A stretch of 45,705 nucleotides of DNA from Bacillota bacterium. Lineage in GTDB: Bacteria > Bacillota > Limnochordia > DTU080. A model generated the notes under the pieces. That model worked only from the letters and a program-made list of their open reading frames with translations. It did not search any database and had not been told where the DNA came from. Position numbers and translations under genes: made by a program. The stretch's first letter is position 1. Every line of letters starts with the position of its first letter. Shown one piece after another: positions 25,166 through 33,165 of this stretch. The DNA lies in the NCBI GenBank assembly GCA_012840225.1, contig DULU01000020.1, positions 1-45,705 on the forward strand. The letters run 5' to 3'.

Positions 25166-27256
25166 TTGACTAACCTGTCCCGGAACGCCAACGAGGAAAA
25201 AGTTGCACCACCGGAACCACTGGCCCCGTACCACCATCCCTATGTGCTTTCGCCCTACACCGTTGGACCTTTAGCCGAAGATGTATGGCCTCCGATATTT
25301 TGGGGTCCGGAACGCCTGGAAGAAGTGCGGCGCAAGCTGGAACATGTCGCCTGGGCTCGTGATATTTTCGATACCTTGTGCCGGGAAGCGCGGGAAGTGG
25401 TGACCACTGAAGAACCGCAACTGCCAATTGATCGCATCGGATGGCGCCACAGCTTCTTCTCGCCCGTCTCATCCGAACATCTCACCTTCGACCGGCGTAG
25501 CCCCCATCAGTATGTCGACCCACACGACCAGACCTTCTATACGGGCGAAGAATATCGTTACGCCTGGTTTTTACTGGCCCATGAGCGGACCTACAGGCTG
25601 ATGCGGACTTTGGCTCTACTATACAGGTTGACCGGAGAGAGCGCCTTCGCCGCCTGGGTGGTGAACGGCTTGGATAAGGCGATCACCATGTTCGCACAGA
25701 ATCATTTGCGGGAAGGTAACAATACGGAAGCCCTTTACTTCCAACCTCTCTACGATGCGCAAATTTTGTCTTTGCTGGCCAATACCTGTGCACTGCTGCA
25801 GGGCACTCCCGCATATCCGGATACACTGCACCAGCGGGTAGTCGAAGGCATTTTCAACCAGGCCATGCCGTACCAGATCCACTATATTGAAAAACGGCCC
25901 ATTCCCCACAATATGACCTGCTATGTGGATGCTTCACTTCTGTTTGTCGGAAAGCTCCTTGGACGGAAGGACTGGGTAGAGCACGCTTTATATCATCCTG
26001 TGAGTGGTTTCTATAACATGCTCGCCAACGGTCTGGCCCAAGATACAGACGGCAATATAGACGGTTTTTGGCACGAGGATACCCAGTTTTATCACTTCTA
26101 TTCGGTCTGCCCGCTATTATCCATATATGGACAACTGGCTGAGGGCGGGAATAGAAACGATGGTGGAATCCTACCTGCCGGATTAACCGAAAGCGAAGTG
26201 GCGTTTCGACTGAAGCGCATGCTGCTTGCTCCGGCGGAGATGGCCGACAGTCGACTCCGGCTGCCCGTCTTCGGCGATCTAGGCGCCCCCAAGGTGATGA
26301 AACTCAGCAGCTACGCTCATGTATACGAGATGGGCGCTGGACTGTTGGGCGGAGAGGAACTGCAGGAGGTGATGGCCGGTATTTATGGTGACGGCAAGCC
26401 GCGTGCCGGCCTCAGTGCCTTGGTGTTAGGGCCGGATTCCATAAAACAGGAGATCGCCAAACCCCGGAGCGTGATCCTGCCGGCAGCAAATGTGGTGTTC
26501 CTGCGAGAGAATGAATTTCAGGCCTATCTTAAAAGTGGTCCGATACCCAGAGGTCACGGCCATCACGATCGGCTTTCTTTCGGTTTGACTGCCTTTGGCC
26601 AGCCCATCTTGAATGATATAGGCACAGCGGGATACGCCGAACGTCCTTATGTCTTCTATTGCCGCAGCACCGTTTCCCAAAACACCGTACTTGTGGATGA
26701 TGCCGAAAAGCAACCGATTGCCGCCTCATTCCTAAAAGCAATGTTGCCTCAACAAACAGCAGTTGCCGGTATAACCTTGGAAGACGATACAGCACGCCTA
26801 CAGCGTCAGCTGAAACTGGCCCCGCCGCTCCTCCTTTTGGAAGATGCATATAGCAGCGAAAACTCCCGGGTATTTACCTGGACGATACACCCCTATGGAG
26901 CTGCAGTGTTGACCTGTCCCGGGCAACCGGCCGACATTTCACTGCCACCACTGCCTGAAGAAAGTGTTTTCCAATTTCTCAAAAATCGCCGCTATGGAAC
27001 CAGCACCACTCCCATTTGTGTCGACTGGCAGATAACCGAGAATCTATGGCTGCGCGTCTGGGTATGGGCAAATCAGCCGTTCGCCTATATACTGGCCGCC
27101 TCACCTGGAAACCCACGCCATGACAAGCATACTTCACTGCTGGTGCGTACAGCAGCCGACCAGGTAGCGATACGGGCGGCTTTTGAGGTGTATAAAGCAA
27201 CACCGACGCTCGTGACCTATCCGGGCGACTGCTTTCCCATGCCGCCGCTAGAATGA
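25166..27256 (+). CDS. Heparinase II/III-like polysaccharide lyase
   Basis: This 696-residue protein has the alpha-toroid plus beta-sandwich organisation of heparinase II/III-type lyases. The N-terminal helical half carries EEYRYAWFLLAHERTYRLMRTLALLYRLTG in pieces and NNTEALYFQPLYDAQILSLLA. The central region has IDGFWHEDTQFYHFY. The sandwich has GPIPRGHGHHDRLSFGL (His464, His466, His467, Asp468) followed by GQPILNDIGTAGY and YCRSTVSQNTVLVDDAEKQP, a strong match to the family element. Members are found in PL12, PL15, PL17 and PL21 and cleave uronic-acid polymers or oligomers. No signal peptide is present, fitting an exo-acting oligo-uronide lyase. I start at TTG 25166, where AAGGTGA lies upstream. 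It sits between two binding-protein units and next to a LacI regulator. Confidence 0.85.
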   Translation: MTNLSRNANEEKVAPPEPLAPYHHPYVLSPYTVGPLAEDVWPPIFWGPERLEEVRRKLEHVAWARDIFDTLCREAREVVTTEEPQLPIDRIGWRHSFFSPVSSEHLTFDRRSPHQYVDPHDQTFYTGEEYRYAWFLLAHERTYRLMRTLALLYRLTGESAFAAWVVNGLDKAITMFAQNHLREGNNTEALYFQPLYDAQILSLLANTCALLQGTPAYPDTLHQRVVEGIFNQAMPYQIHYIEKRPIPHNMTCYVDASLLFVGKLLGRKDWVEHALYHPVSGFYNMLANGLAQDTDGNIDGFWHEDTQFYHFYSVCPLLSIYGQLAEGGNRNDGGILPAGLTESEVAFRLKRMLLAPAEMADSRLRLPVFGDLGAPKVMKLSSYAHVYEMGAGLLGGEELQEVMAGIYGDGKPRAGLSALVLGPDSIKQEIAKPRSVILPAANVVFLRENEFQAYLKSGPIPRGHGHHDRLSFGLTAFGQPILNDIGTAGYAERPYVFYCRSTVSQNTVLVDDAEKQPIAASFLKAMLPQQTAVAGITLEDDTARLQRQLKLAPPLLLLEDAYSSENSRVFTWTIHPYGAAVLTCPGQPADISLPPLPEESVFQFLKNRRYGTSTTPICVDWQITENLWLRVWVWANQPFAYILAASPGNPRHDKHTSLLVRTAADQVAIRAAFEVYKATPTLVTYPGDCFPMPPLE

Positions 27257-27297
27257 TATCGATCGTAGTGCCGACATCATAACGACATTTATAGTGC

Positions 27298-27344
27298 GGT
27301 TGGTAGCAGCTTGCGGTTATTAGCCGGCAACACTGCTACCAACC
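27298..27344 (+). terminator. Stem-loop after lyase gene
   Basis: A perfect 12-bp stem (GGTTGGTAGCAG / CTGCTACCAACC) encloses a second small stem (TTGCGG/CCGGCAA with a bulge), 41 bases after the lyase stop codon. There is no clear U-tract, so it could instead stabilise the message end. Confidence 0.55.
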
Positions 27345-27432
27345 TGCCTAATAAATGCCGATACACACGGAGGAAAATATGCACCTATAAATGTATTTTA
27401 TTTTTGCACAACATTACAAGGAGCCCATGAGC

Positions 27433-28437
27433 ATGCGCGTCACTCTGCAAGATATTGCGCAGGCAGCCGGTTTATCTGCCAGCACCGTTTCCCGCGCTTT
27501 GAGAGGTTATGGAGACATTTCGGAAGAGACCCGCAAAAAAGTTTTGGAAATCTCCGCCCGCTTAGGCTATACTGTTCCCTCCGGGTGGAACACTGCAGCC
27601 ATGAAGCGTAAAAGGGACCAGCTCTTGGTGCTCTCCAGCAATAGTCATCAGCCATCTGCCACCCATGACCTGGTACTGTCGGGAGTACGGGATTTTGTCA
27701 CAGAAGTCGGTATCAGTTTGAACTTGCTCGATTTGGCCGGCGACTTGACCAACCAGACCTTGGACATGCTGAAATCACAGCAACTAGGCGTGTTATTCAT
27801 TATGCCCACTACCACTCATCCCATTATGGCCCGCTGCCGCAGCCACGGCATCCCCGTGGCGGTGGCCAACCGTTCGGCAGACATGTTAGCCCCTCAGCCG
27901 ATAGATATTGCGGTACATGCCAATGAGCGCAAAGTGGCGGAGCTTATCGTCAAATACCTAATAGATAAAGGCCATACTGCCATCGCCTTTGTGGCCACCG
28001 ATCCCAACAACTGCATGATGCGCATTCGCACCTTGATGATGAAAGACGCGCTCACAGAAGCCGGCTTACCGGTGCGAAACGACTGGTTACTGTTTGAAGC
28101 ACAAGCGCCTGAAAAATACCTTGTGCAAATGTTTCGGGCAGCCGAACCACCCACGGCGTTGGTCTGCGCTAGCGACAATGCAGCCTTTCGTAGCATCAGA
28201 GTGTTATCGGAAGCAGGTCTCCATGTTCCGGGCGATGTTTCCGTCATTGGCGTACACGATCTACCAATATCCAAATTATTCACCCCATCACTTACCACTG
28301 TTCATATACCGCTACGACAAATTGGCTATGAGACAGCCAAACAAGTGTATTACTGGCATCCCGGAAATGAAAACATCTGCATCGATGTGGTTTTCCAGCC
28401 TCATCTGGTAGAACGGGCTTCGGTGCGGTCAATTTAA
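27433..28437 (+). CDS. LacI-family transcriptional regulator 2
   Basis: This 334-residue repressor begins with TLQDIAQAAGLSASTVSRAL (helix-turn-helix), then GYGDISEETRKKVLEISARLGY as hinge lead. The sensor core follows with LLVLSSNSHQPSATHDLV, LGVLFIMPTTTHPIM, ALVCASDNAAFRSIRVL, VSVIGVHDLPISKLFTPSLTT and VHIPLRQIGYETAK. I start at ATG 27433 because AAGGAG lies 9 bases upstream; ATG 27427 would be only 3 bases from it. It is followed 21 bases later by the frameshifted binding-protein gene. Its last 50 or so residues match the decayed copy at 23485-23651, so an ancestral regulator/binding-protein module was probably duplicated. It likely controls the binding protein and sulfatase downstream. 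Confidence 0.92.
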   Translation: MRVTLQDIAQAAGLSASTVSRALRGYGDISEETRKKVLEISARLGYTVPSGWNTAAMKRKRDQLLVLSSNSHQPSATHDLVLSGVRDFVTEVGISLNLLDLAGDLTNQTLDMLKSQQLGVLFIMPTTTHPIMARCRSHGIPVAVANRSADMLAPQPIDIAVHANERKVAELIVKYLIDKGHTAIAFVATDPNNCMMRIRTLMMKDALTEAGLPVRNDWLLFEAQAPEKYLVQMFRAAEPPTALVCASDNAAFRSIRVLSEAGLHVPGDVSVIGVHDLPISKLFTPSLTTVHIPLRQIGYETAKQVYYWHPGNENICIDVVFQPHLVERASVRSI

Positions 28438-28458
28438 TCGCTGAAAGGAGCGATTGCT

Positions 28459-29717
28459 TTGAAGTCTTATTCGAGCAAAATATCATTTTTGTTTATTCAG
28501 GTTTTATTTATTGTGGCTGTTATGTCTCAACTAACGATGGCGACTACCGTTACCCTCTGGAACCTGAACGCCAATGTAGCTGCTCGCACCTGGTATAACG
28601 AAGTATTCAAACCTGCTTTTGAAGAAGCATTTCCTCACGTAACACTCGAAATGGCTTTTCATTCGACAAGTACATTCTATGATCGACTGATTGTGGCTAT
28701 TGCCTCGGGAGTAGCCCCAGACGTTATAACATCTAATAATCCCCTGTTCTATGTGGAAGGGTTGGTGATGGATCTTAATGACCTCATCGATTCCTGGCCC
28801 CTGGCTCAAGAGATGTATCCTCCCATTCTGAATATGCTCAAATACCAAGGTCACATATATGTATACCATTGGCTATTGCGCCTCGTACACTTGTGGTAAA
28901 CAAACGTATACTGGCAGAAGGCGGATACGATGCTGAAAATCCGCCGTATACCTGGGATAGTGTTGCCCAGGCGGTATCACGGCTGACTCGCTGGAATGCC
29001 GATCGGACACTCATTGAACAGAGCGGTATACAAAACGAGCTTACGGCTATTGGCGCTATTCATGGATTTATATATTCAAATGGTGGCGAAATCCTAAACG
29101 CTGACGGCACAGCCGCCTTTAACAGCGAAGAAGGCGTGGAGGCCTTCACGTTTTGGAGCGAGCTCTACCGTCAACATTTGCCATCCAGCGTAAGCAGACC
29201 CACATTTGTACAAGGTAAAGCGGCCATGATAGCATACCAAAACCCGTCTGTATTTGTAACAATAGCCAATAATGACCCGGATTTATTAAAAGAGGTTGCA
29301 GTGGCGCCAATGCCCATCACACAGAAACGAACGGGTGTACTCCTTTTTGGCGCCCCCTTGGGAATCACCCGCGCCTCACAGAATAAGGATCTTGCTTGGG
29401 AACTGATTAAATTTCATTTTGAACCCAAACTATTAAGTGCATATAACCAATTGCAGGGTTTCATTCCTCCCACCCGTTCAGCGTTGCTGAGTGATGTTTT
29501 ACGCACATCTCCCTGGATGAATGACTACATGTACCTAGCAGAAAGATTTGGAATAGCAACTTGGAGTTATCAGTCAACGGTATACCAGATGGTCTACGGC
29601 TTCCTGAATAATGCCGCCACTTTAGCCTATAAAGGTGAAGTGTCTCCCAGGCAAGCGCTGGATGAAGCAGCACGGGCATGGAACCAGGTGGTTATGGAAA
29701 GCAACAGCAGCAGATAA
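28459..29717 (+). pseudogene. ABC sugar-binding protein, interrupted by a frameshift
   Basis: The first frame (TTG 28459, site AAAGGAG) encodes a signal peptide (MKSYSSKISFLFIQVLFIV, no lipobox), VTLWNLNANVAARTWYNEVF, FYDRLIVAIASGVAPDVIT and, near 28859, YQGHIYVYHW before ending at 28899. The family normally has YQGHIYGIPLA here. Losing one base near 28861 produces exactly this. The other frame then continues as IPLAIAPRTLVVNKRILAEGGYD, TWDSVAQAVSRLTRW, GFIYSNGGEILNADGTAAFN and the usual C-terminal lobe to 29717. The gene is otherwise intact. Either it is a recent pseudogene, uses programmed frameshifting, or the base call is wrong. It lies between the LacI gene and the sulfatase gene. Confidence 0.85.
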
Positions 29718-29751
29718 TTGCGACAACCAATCCAGGAGGATGCAATACATC

Positions 29752-31230
29752 ATGTTAATCAGTGACAACATCGGTCGACCCAACATCGTGCTTATTGTGA
29801 CAGATCAATGGCGCGGCGATTGCTTGGGTGTTGAGGGGCGCAAGGGACTGGATACCCCCAACCTAGATGCCTTAGCAATTCAAGGGGTCAGATGCACGCA
29901 CGCCTACACTCCTTGTCCTTCTTGTATCGCAGCTAGGCGAACAATTCTCTCCGGTCAGTATCCATCCACTCATGGTTTGATTGGATATGTTGAAAAGCAA
30001 GAATGGATGATAAATGATACTCTGCCCGCCGTCCTAAAGCGGGCAGGGTACCATACTTACCTGGCAGGACGTCATATGCACCAATATCCTCTTACCAAAA
30101 GATTCGGTTATGACCATGTAGACGACTGGAATGTGCCGAGTCGTCCCAGCGCCTATCAACGATGGTTGGCAAAGAATGCTCCTGCAGATGCCGGCGACAT
30201 GTATGGACACGGCATTGGGTCAAACGATTGGGTAGTCCGGCCGTGGCATCTGCCGGAGTATATGACGGATACATACTGGACCACTGAACGTGCCCTTGAA
30301 TTTTTGGAGTGGCGAGATGCTTCATGCCCGTTCTTTATGACAGTCTCGTACTTTGCTCCACATCCACCTCTTGTACCGCCGGAATTTTACCTAAATCGTT
30401 ATCTGCGACGCGATCTTGGCAATCCAGTATGTGGCTCCTGGGCTTCTCCTCCCATTAACAATGGAATCGGCCAAAGAACAAATGCGAGTGAAGTTGTGTT
30501 AACAGGCACACGTTGGCAAGAATGTGCGGCAGGATATTACGGTTTAATTAATTATGTTGACGATCAGCTGCATCGCCTGCTAGCCAAGTTGCCTAAGAAC
30601 ACATATGTTCTGTTTACTTCGGATCATGGCGAGATGTTGGGCGATCATTACCGTTTCCGTAAAGTTGTCCCTTATGAGGGTTCTGCCCGTGTGCCTTTCC
30701 TGCTTTATGGCCCGGGAATACCGCCCAATACAGTGATAAATGAGCCTGTCTGCCTAACCGATATCATGCCGACCATTCTGGACCTGGCCGGCGTACCGAT
30801 TCCCCCTACGGTAGACGGACGCAGTATTCTGCCACTAATAAACAGGCCGGCAACGCCTCCCGAATTCGAATGGCGCCAATATGTGCACATTGAGCACTCG
30901 CCCTGTTACAGTCCTGATGAAGGTTACCAATGTATTACAGATGGCATCATAAAGTATATCTGGTGGACGGCAGACGGCAAGGAACAGCTTTTTCACCTGG
31001 AAGCAGATCCACATGAACTCAATGATCTGGCAGGAGATCCTGAAAATGAAGATATTCTAACCAAATGGCGCACCCGCATGATCACTCTGCTACAAGGGAG
31101 ACCGGAAGGATTTAGCGATGGAGATCGCTTAATTCCAGGTCGGCAACACAAAGGCACCCTGCCCTGGGTGATGGATGGTAAAAGAAGATCTGGCGGTGAG
31201 CAACTTGAACCGGTGAAAAGCATTACTTGA
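29752..31230 (+). CDS. Sulfatase (type I, formylglycine-dependent family)
   Basis: This 492-residue protein shows NIVLIVTDQWRGDCLG (metal-binding Asp18), the modification site CIAAR at 58-62 within CPSCIAARRTILSGQYPSTHG, VLFTSDHGEMLGDH (metal and active-site residues) and DIMPTILDLAGVPIP. The central Cys must be converted to formylglycine. Here the site is C-x-A-x-R in place of the commoner C-x-P-x-R. No signal peptide is present, so it acts inside the cell, on sulfated sugars brought in, or on phosphonate-type esters in some relatives. I start at ATG 29752; AGGAGG lies 12 bases upstream and an earlier ATG is directly adjacent to it. Its stop codon overlaps the -35 box of the typA promoter. 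Confidence 0.88.
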   Translation: MLISDNIGRPNIVLIVTDQWRGDCLGVEGRKGLDTPNLDALAIQGVRCTHAYTPCPSCIAARRTILSGQYPSTHGLIGYVEKQEWMINDTLPAVLKRAGYHTYLAGRHMHQYPLTKRFGYDHVDDWNVPSRPSAYQRWLAKNAPADAGDMYGHGIGSNDWVVRPWHLPEYMTDTYWTTERALEFLEWRDASCPFFMTVSYFAPHPPLVPPEFYLNRYLRRDLGNPVCGSWASPPINNGIGQRTNASEVVLTGTRWQECAAGYYGLINYVDDQLHRLLAKLPKNTYVLFTSDHGEMLGDHYRFRKVVPYEGSARVPFLLYGPGIPPNTVINEPVCLTDIMPTILDLAGVPIPPTVDGRSILPLINRPATPPEFEWRQYVHIEHSPCYSPDEGYQCITDGIIKYIWWTADGKEQLFHLEADPHELNDLAGDPENEDILTKWRTRMITLLQGRPEGFSDGDRLIPGRQHKGTLPWVMDGKRRSGGEQLEPVKSIT

Positions 31231-31255
31231 CAGCGGGCGACGGTTCAGCTAGTTT
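31227..31255 (+). promoter_or_regulatory. Putative typA promoter
   Basis: A consensus -35 TTGACA (31227-31232) lies over the sulfatase stop codon, with TAGTTT (31250-31255) 17 bases downstream as a weak -10. The TypA ATG follows 7 bases after that and has no Shine-Dalgarno, so the transcript may be leaderless. Confidence 0.5.
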
Positions 31256-31262
31256 ATTTTTC

Positions 31263-33101
31263 ATGGACCTTAGAAACGTAGCTATTCTCGCCCATGTTGA
31301 CCACGGAAAAACTACCCTTGTCGACGCCTTTCTGAAGCAGACCGGCGTCTTTCGCCCCGGAGAACAGGTGCAAGAGTGCGTCCTGGATTCCAACCCGCTG
31401 GAGAGGGAGCGGGGTATCACCATCCTCGCCAAAAATACCGCCATCTTTCACGGCCGCACCAAGATCAACATCGTGGATACTCCCGGCCATGCTGACTTCG
31501 GCGGCGAGGTGCAGCGCATCATGAGCATGGTCGACGGCGCCTTGCTGATCGTCGATGCGGCTGAGGGACCGCTGCCGCAAACGCGATATGTGCTGCAAAA
31601 AGCTCTGGAGCAACGGCTGCGGATCATCGTGGTGTTGAACAAGATCGATCGGCCCGACGCCCGACCGGCGGAAGTGATCGATGCTATTTTGGATCTATTC
31701 ATCGCCTTGGGCGCCGACGACAATCAACTGGACTTCCCTCTTCTTTACGCCTCAGCCCGGGCCGGCCTGGCCCACGAGGATCTGGATACAGCTCTGGCTG
31801 CATTGGCCGCCAGGGATTATTCATTCGGCATCACCCCGCTCTTGGACACTATTGTGCGCGAGTTGCCACCGCCGGGCGGAGATACGGCGAAACCGCTCCA
31901 GTTTTTGGTCACCAACCTCGATTATGACGATTATGTGGGCCGGATTGCCATCGGGCGGGTGCACAACGGCATTTTGCGCACCGGGGAAACGGTGGCTGTC
32001 GGCCGTCCCGACGAACAGCTGCGTCCGATCAAGCTGGGGAATCTTTACGTATTCGAGCGCCTGCGCCGGGTGGCCGTCAATGCTGCTCCGGCCGGAGAAA
32101 TCGCCGCCATCACCGGCATCTCCGACATCAACATCGGCGATACGCTGACGGACATAGAAAACCCCAAGCCTATGCCGCCGCTCGTGGTCGACGAGCCCAC
32201 GCTGACGGTAATGTTCCGCATCAACGACTGCCCGCTTGCCGGTCAGGAGGGCTCACTCGTCACCTCCCGGCAGCTGCGGGAGCGCTTATGGCGGGAGTCC
32301 CGTACCAATGTGGCTTTGCGGGTCGAGGAGACCGACAATCCCGACACCTTCAAAGTCTCGGGACGGGGTGAGCTGCATCTCGGCATACTGATGGAGACCA
32401 TGCGCCGGGAGGGTTATGAATTCACCGTCTCTAAACCGCACGTCGTCTGCAAAACCATCGACGGCGTACTGCACGAGCCGCTGGAAAACGTTTCCATAGA
32501 AGTGCCGCCGGAATATACAGGCACAGTGATGGAGCAACTCGGAGAGCGGCGCGGCGAGCTGGTGAATATGAAACAGCTGGCCGACAACACCGTGAGAATG
32601 GAGTTCATCGCCCCGACCCGGGGCCTGGTCGGCTTCGCTTCCCAGTTGTTGACCGAGACCAAAGGCTACGGGGTGATGCATGTCACCTTCCACGGCTGGG
32701 GACCGCACCGCGGCCCCATACCCGGCCGGCAGAATGGCAGCATGGTAGCCTGGGAAGCAGGCAAAGCCACAGCCTATGCCCTGGAAAACCTGCAGGAGCG
32801 GGGCGAACTCTTCATCAAGCCCGGCACCGACGTATATGAAGGGATGATCATCGGCGCCGCTTCCCGCCGCCAGGATCTGGACGTAAACTGCTGCAAGAAA
32901 AGGCATGCCACCAACATGCGGGCCAGCACCGCCGAGATAGATGTGAAGCTGGATCCGCCGCGCCGGTTCACCCTGGAACAGGCCCTCGCCTATATTGCCG
33001 ATGATGAGATGTTGGAAGTGACCCCTCTCTCCTTGCGCATGCGCAAAGCCATACTCTCCCGGCACGAGCGGGCGAAACAAGCGACGTCGGGTGCTCCCTG
33101 A
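31263..33101 (+). CDS. typA: GTP-binding translation factor TypA/BipA
   Basis: This 612-residue protein has the length of TypA/BipA. It has the G motifs AHVDHGKTT (10-18), [22 protein letters not shown] (G3) and NKID (G4), then the EF-G-like domains II, III and V, and the TypA-specific C-terminal domain with RHATNMRAS and MRKAILSR. The protein is a ribosome-binding GTPase linked to stress responses and ribosome assembly. The ATG lacks a Shine-Dalgarno and follows a putative promoter by 7 bases. This is a housekeeping gene inserted between sugar-utilisation genes and convergent with the 845-residue protein gene, so the surrounding loci were built around a core gene. Identification is certain. 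Confidence 0.96.
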   Translation: MDLRNVAILAHVDHGKTTLVDAFLKQTGVFRPGEQVQECVLDSNPLERERGITILAKNTAIFHGRTKINIVDTPGHADFGGEVQRIMSMVDGALLIVDAAEGPLPQTRYVLQKALEQRLRIIVVLNKIDRPDARPAEVIDAILDLFIALGADDNQLDFPLLYASARAGLAHEDLDTALAALAARDYSFGITPLLDTIVRELPPPGGDTAKPLQFLVTNLDYDDYVGRIAIGRVHNGILRTGETVAVGRPDEQLRPIKLGNLYVFERLRRVAVNAAPAGEIAAITGISDINIGDTLTDIENPKPMPPLVVDEPTLTVMFRINDCPLAGQEGSLVTSRQLRERLWRESRTNVALRVEETDNPDTFKVSGRGELHLGILMETMRREGYEFTVSKPHVVCKTIDGVLHEPLENVSIEVPPEYTGTVMEQLGERRGELVNMKQLADNTVRMEFIAPTRGLVGFASQLLTETKGYGVMHVTFHGWGPHRGPIPGRQNGSMVAWEAGKATAYALENLQERGELFIKPGTDVYEGMIIGAASRRQDLDVNCCKKRHATNMRASTAEIDVKLDPPRRFTLEQALAYIADDEMLEVTPLSLRMRKAILSRHERAKQATSGAP

Positions 33102-33165
33102 AGGCGGGGGTGACGCCGGTGACCTCCCATTGGGACGGGTCAAACCATCTCAAGGCCGATAACAT

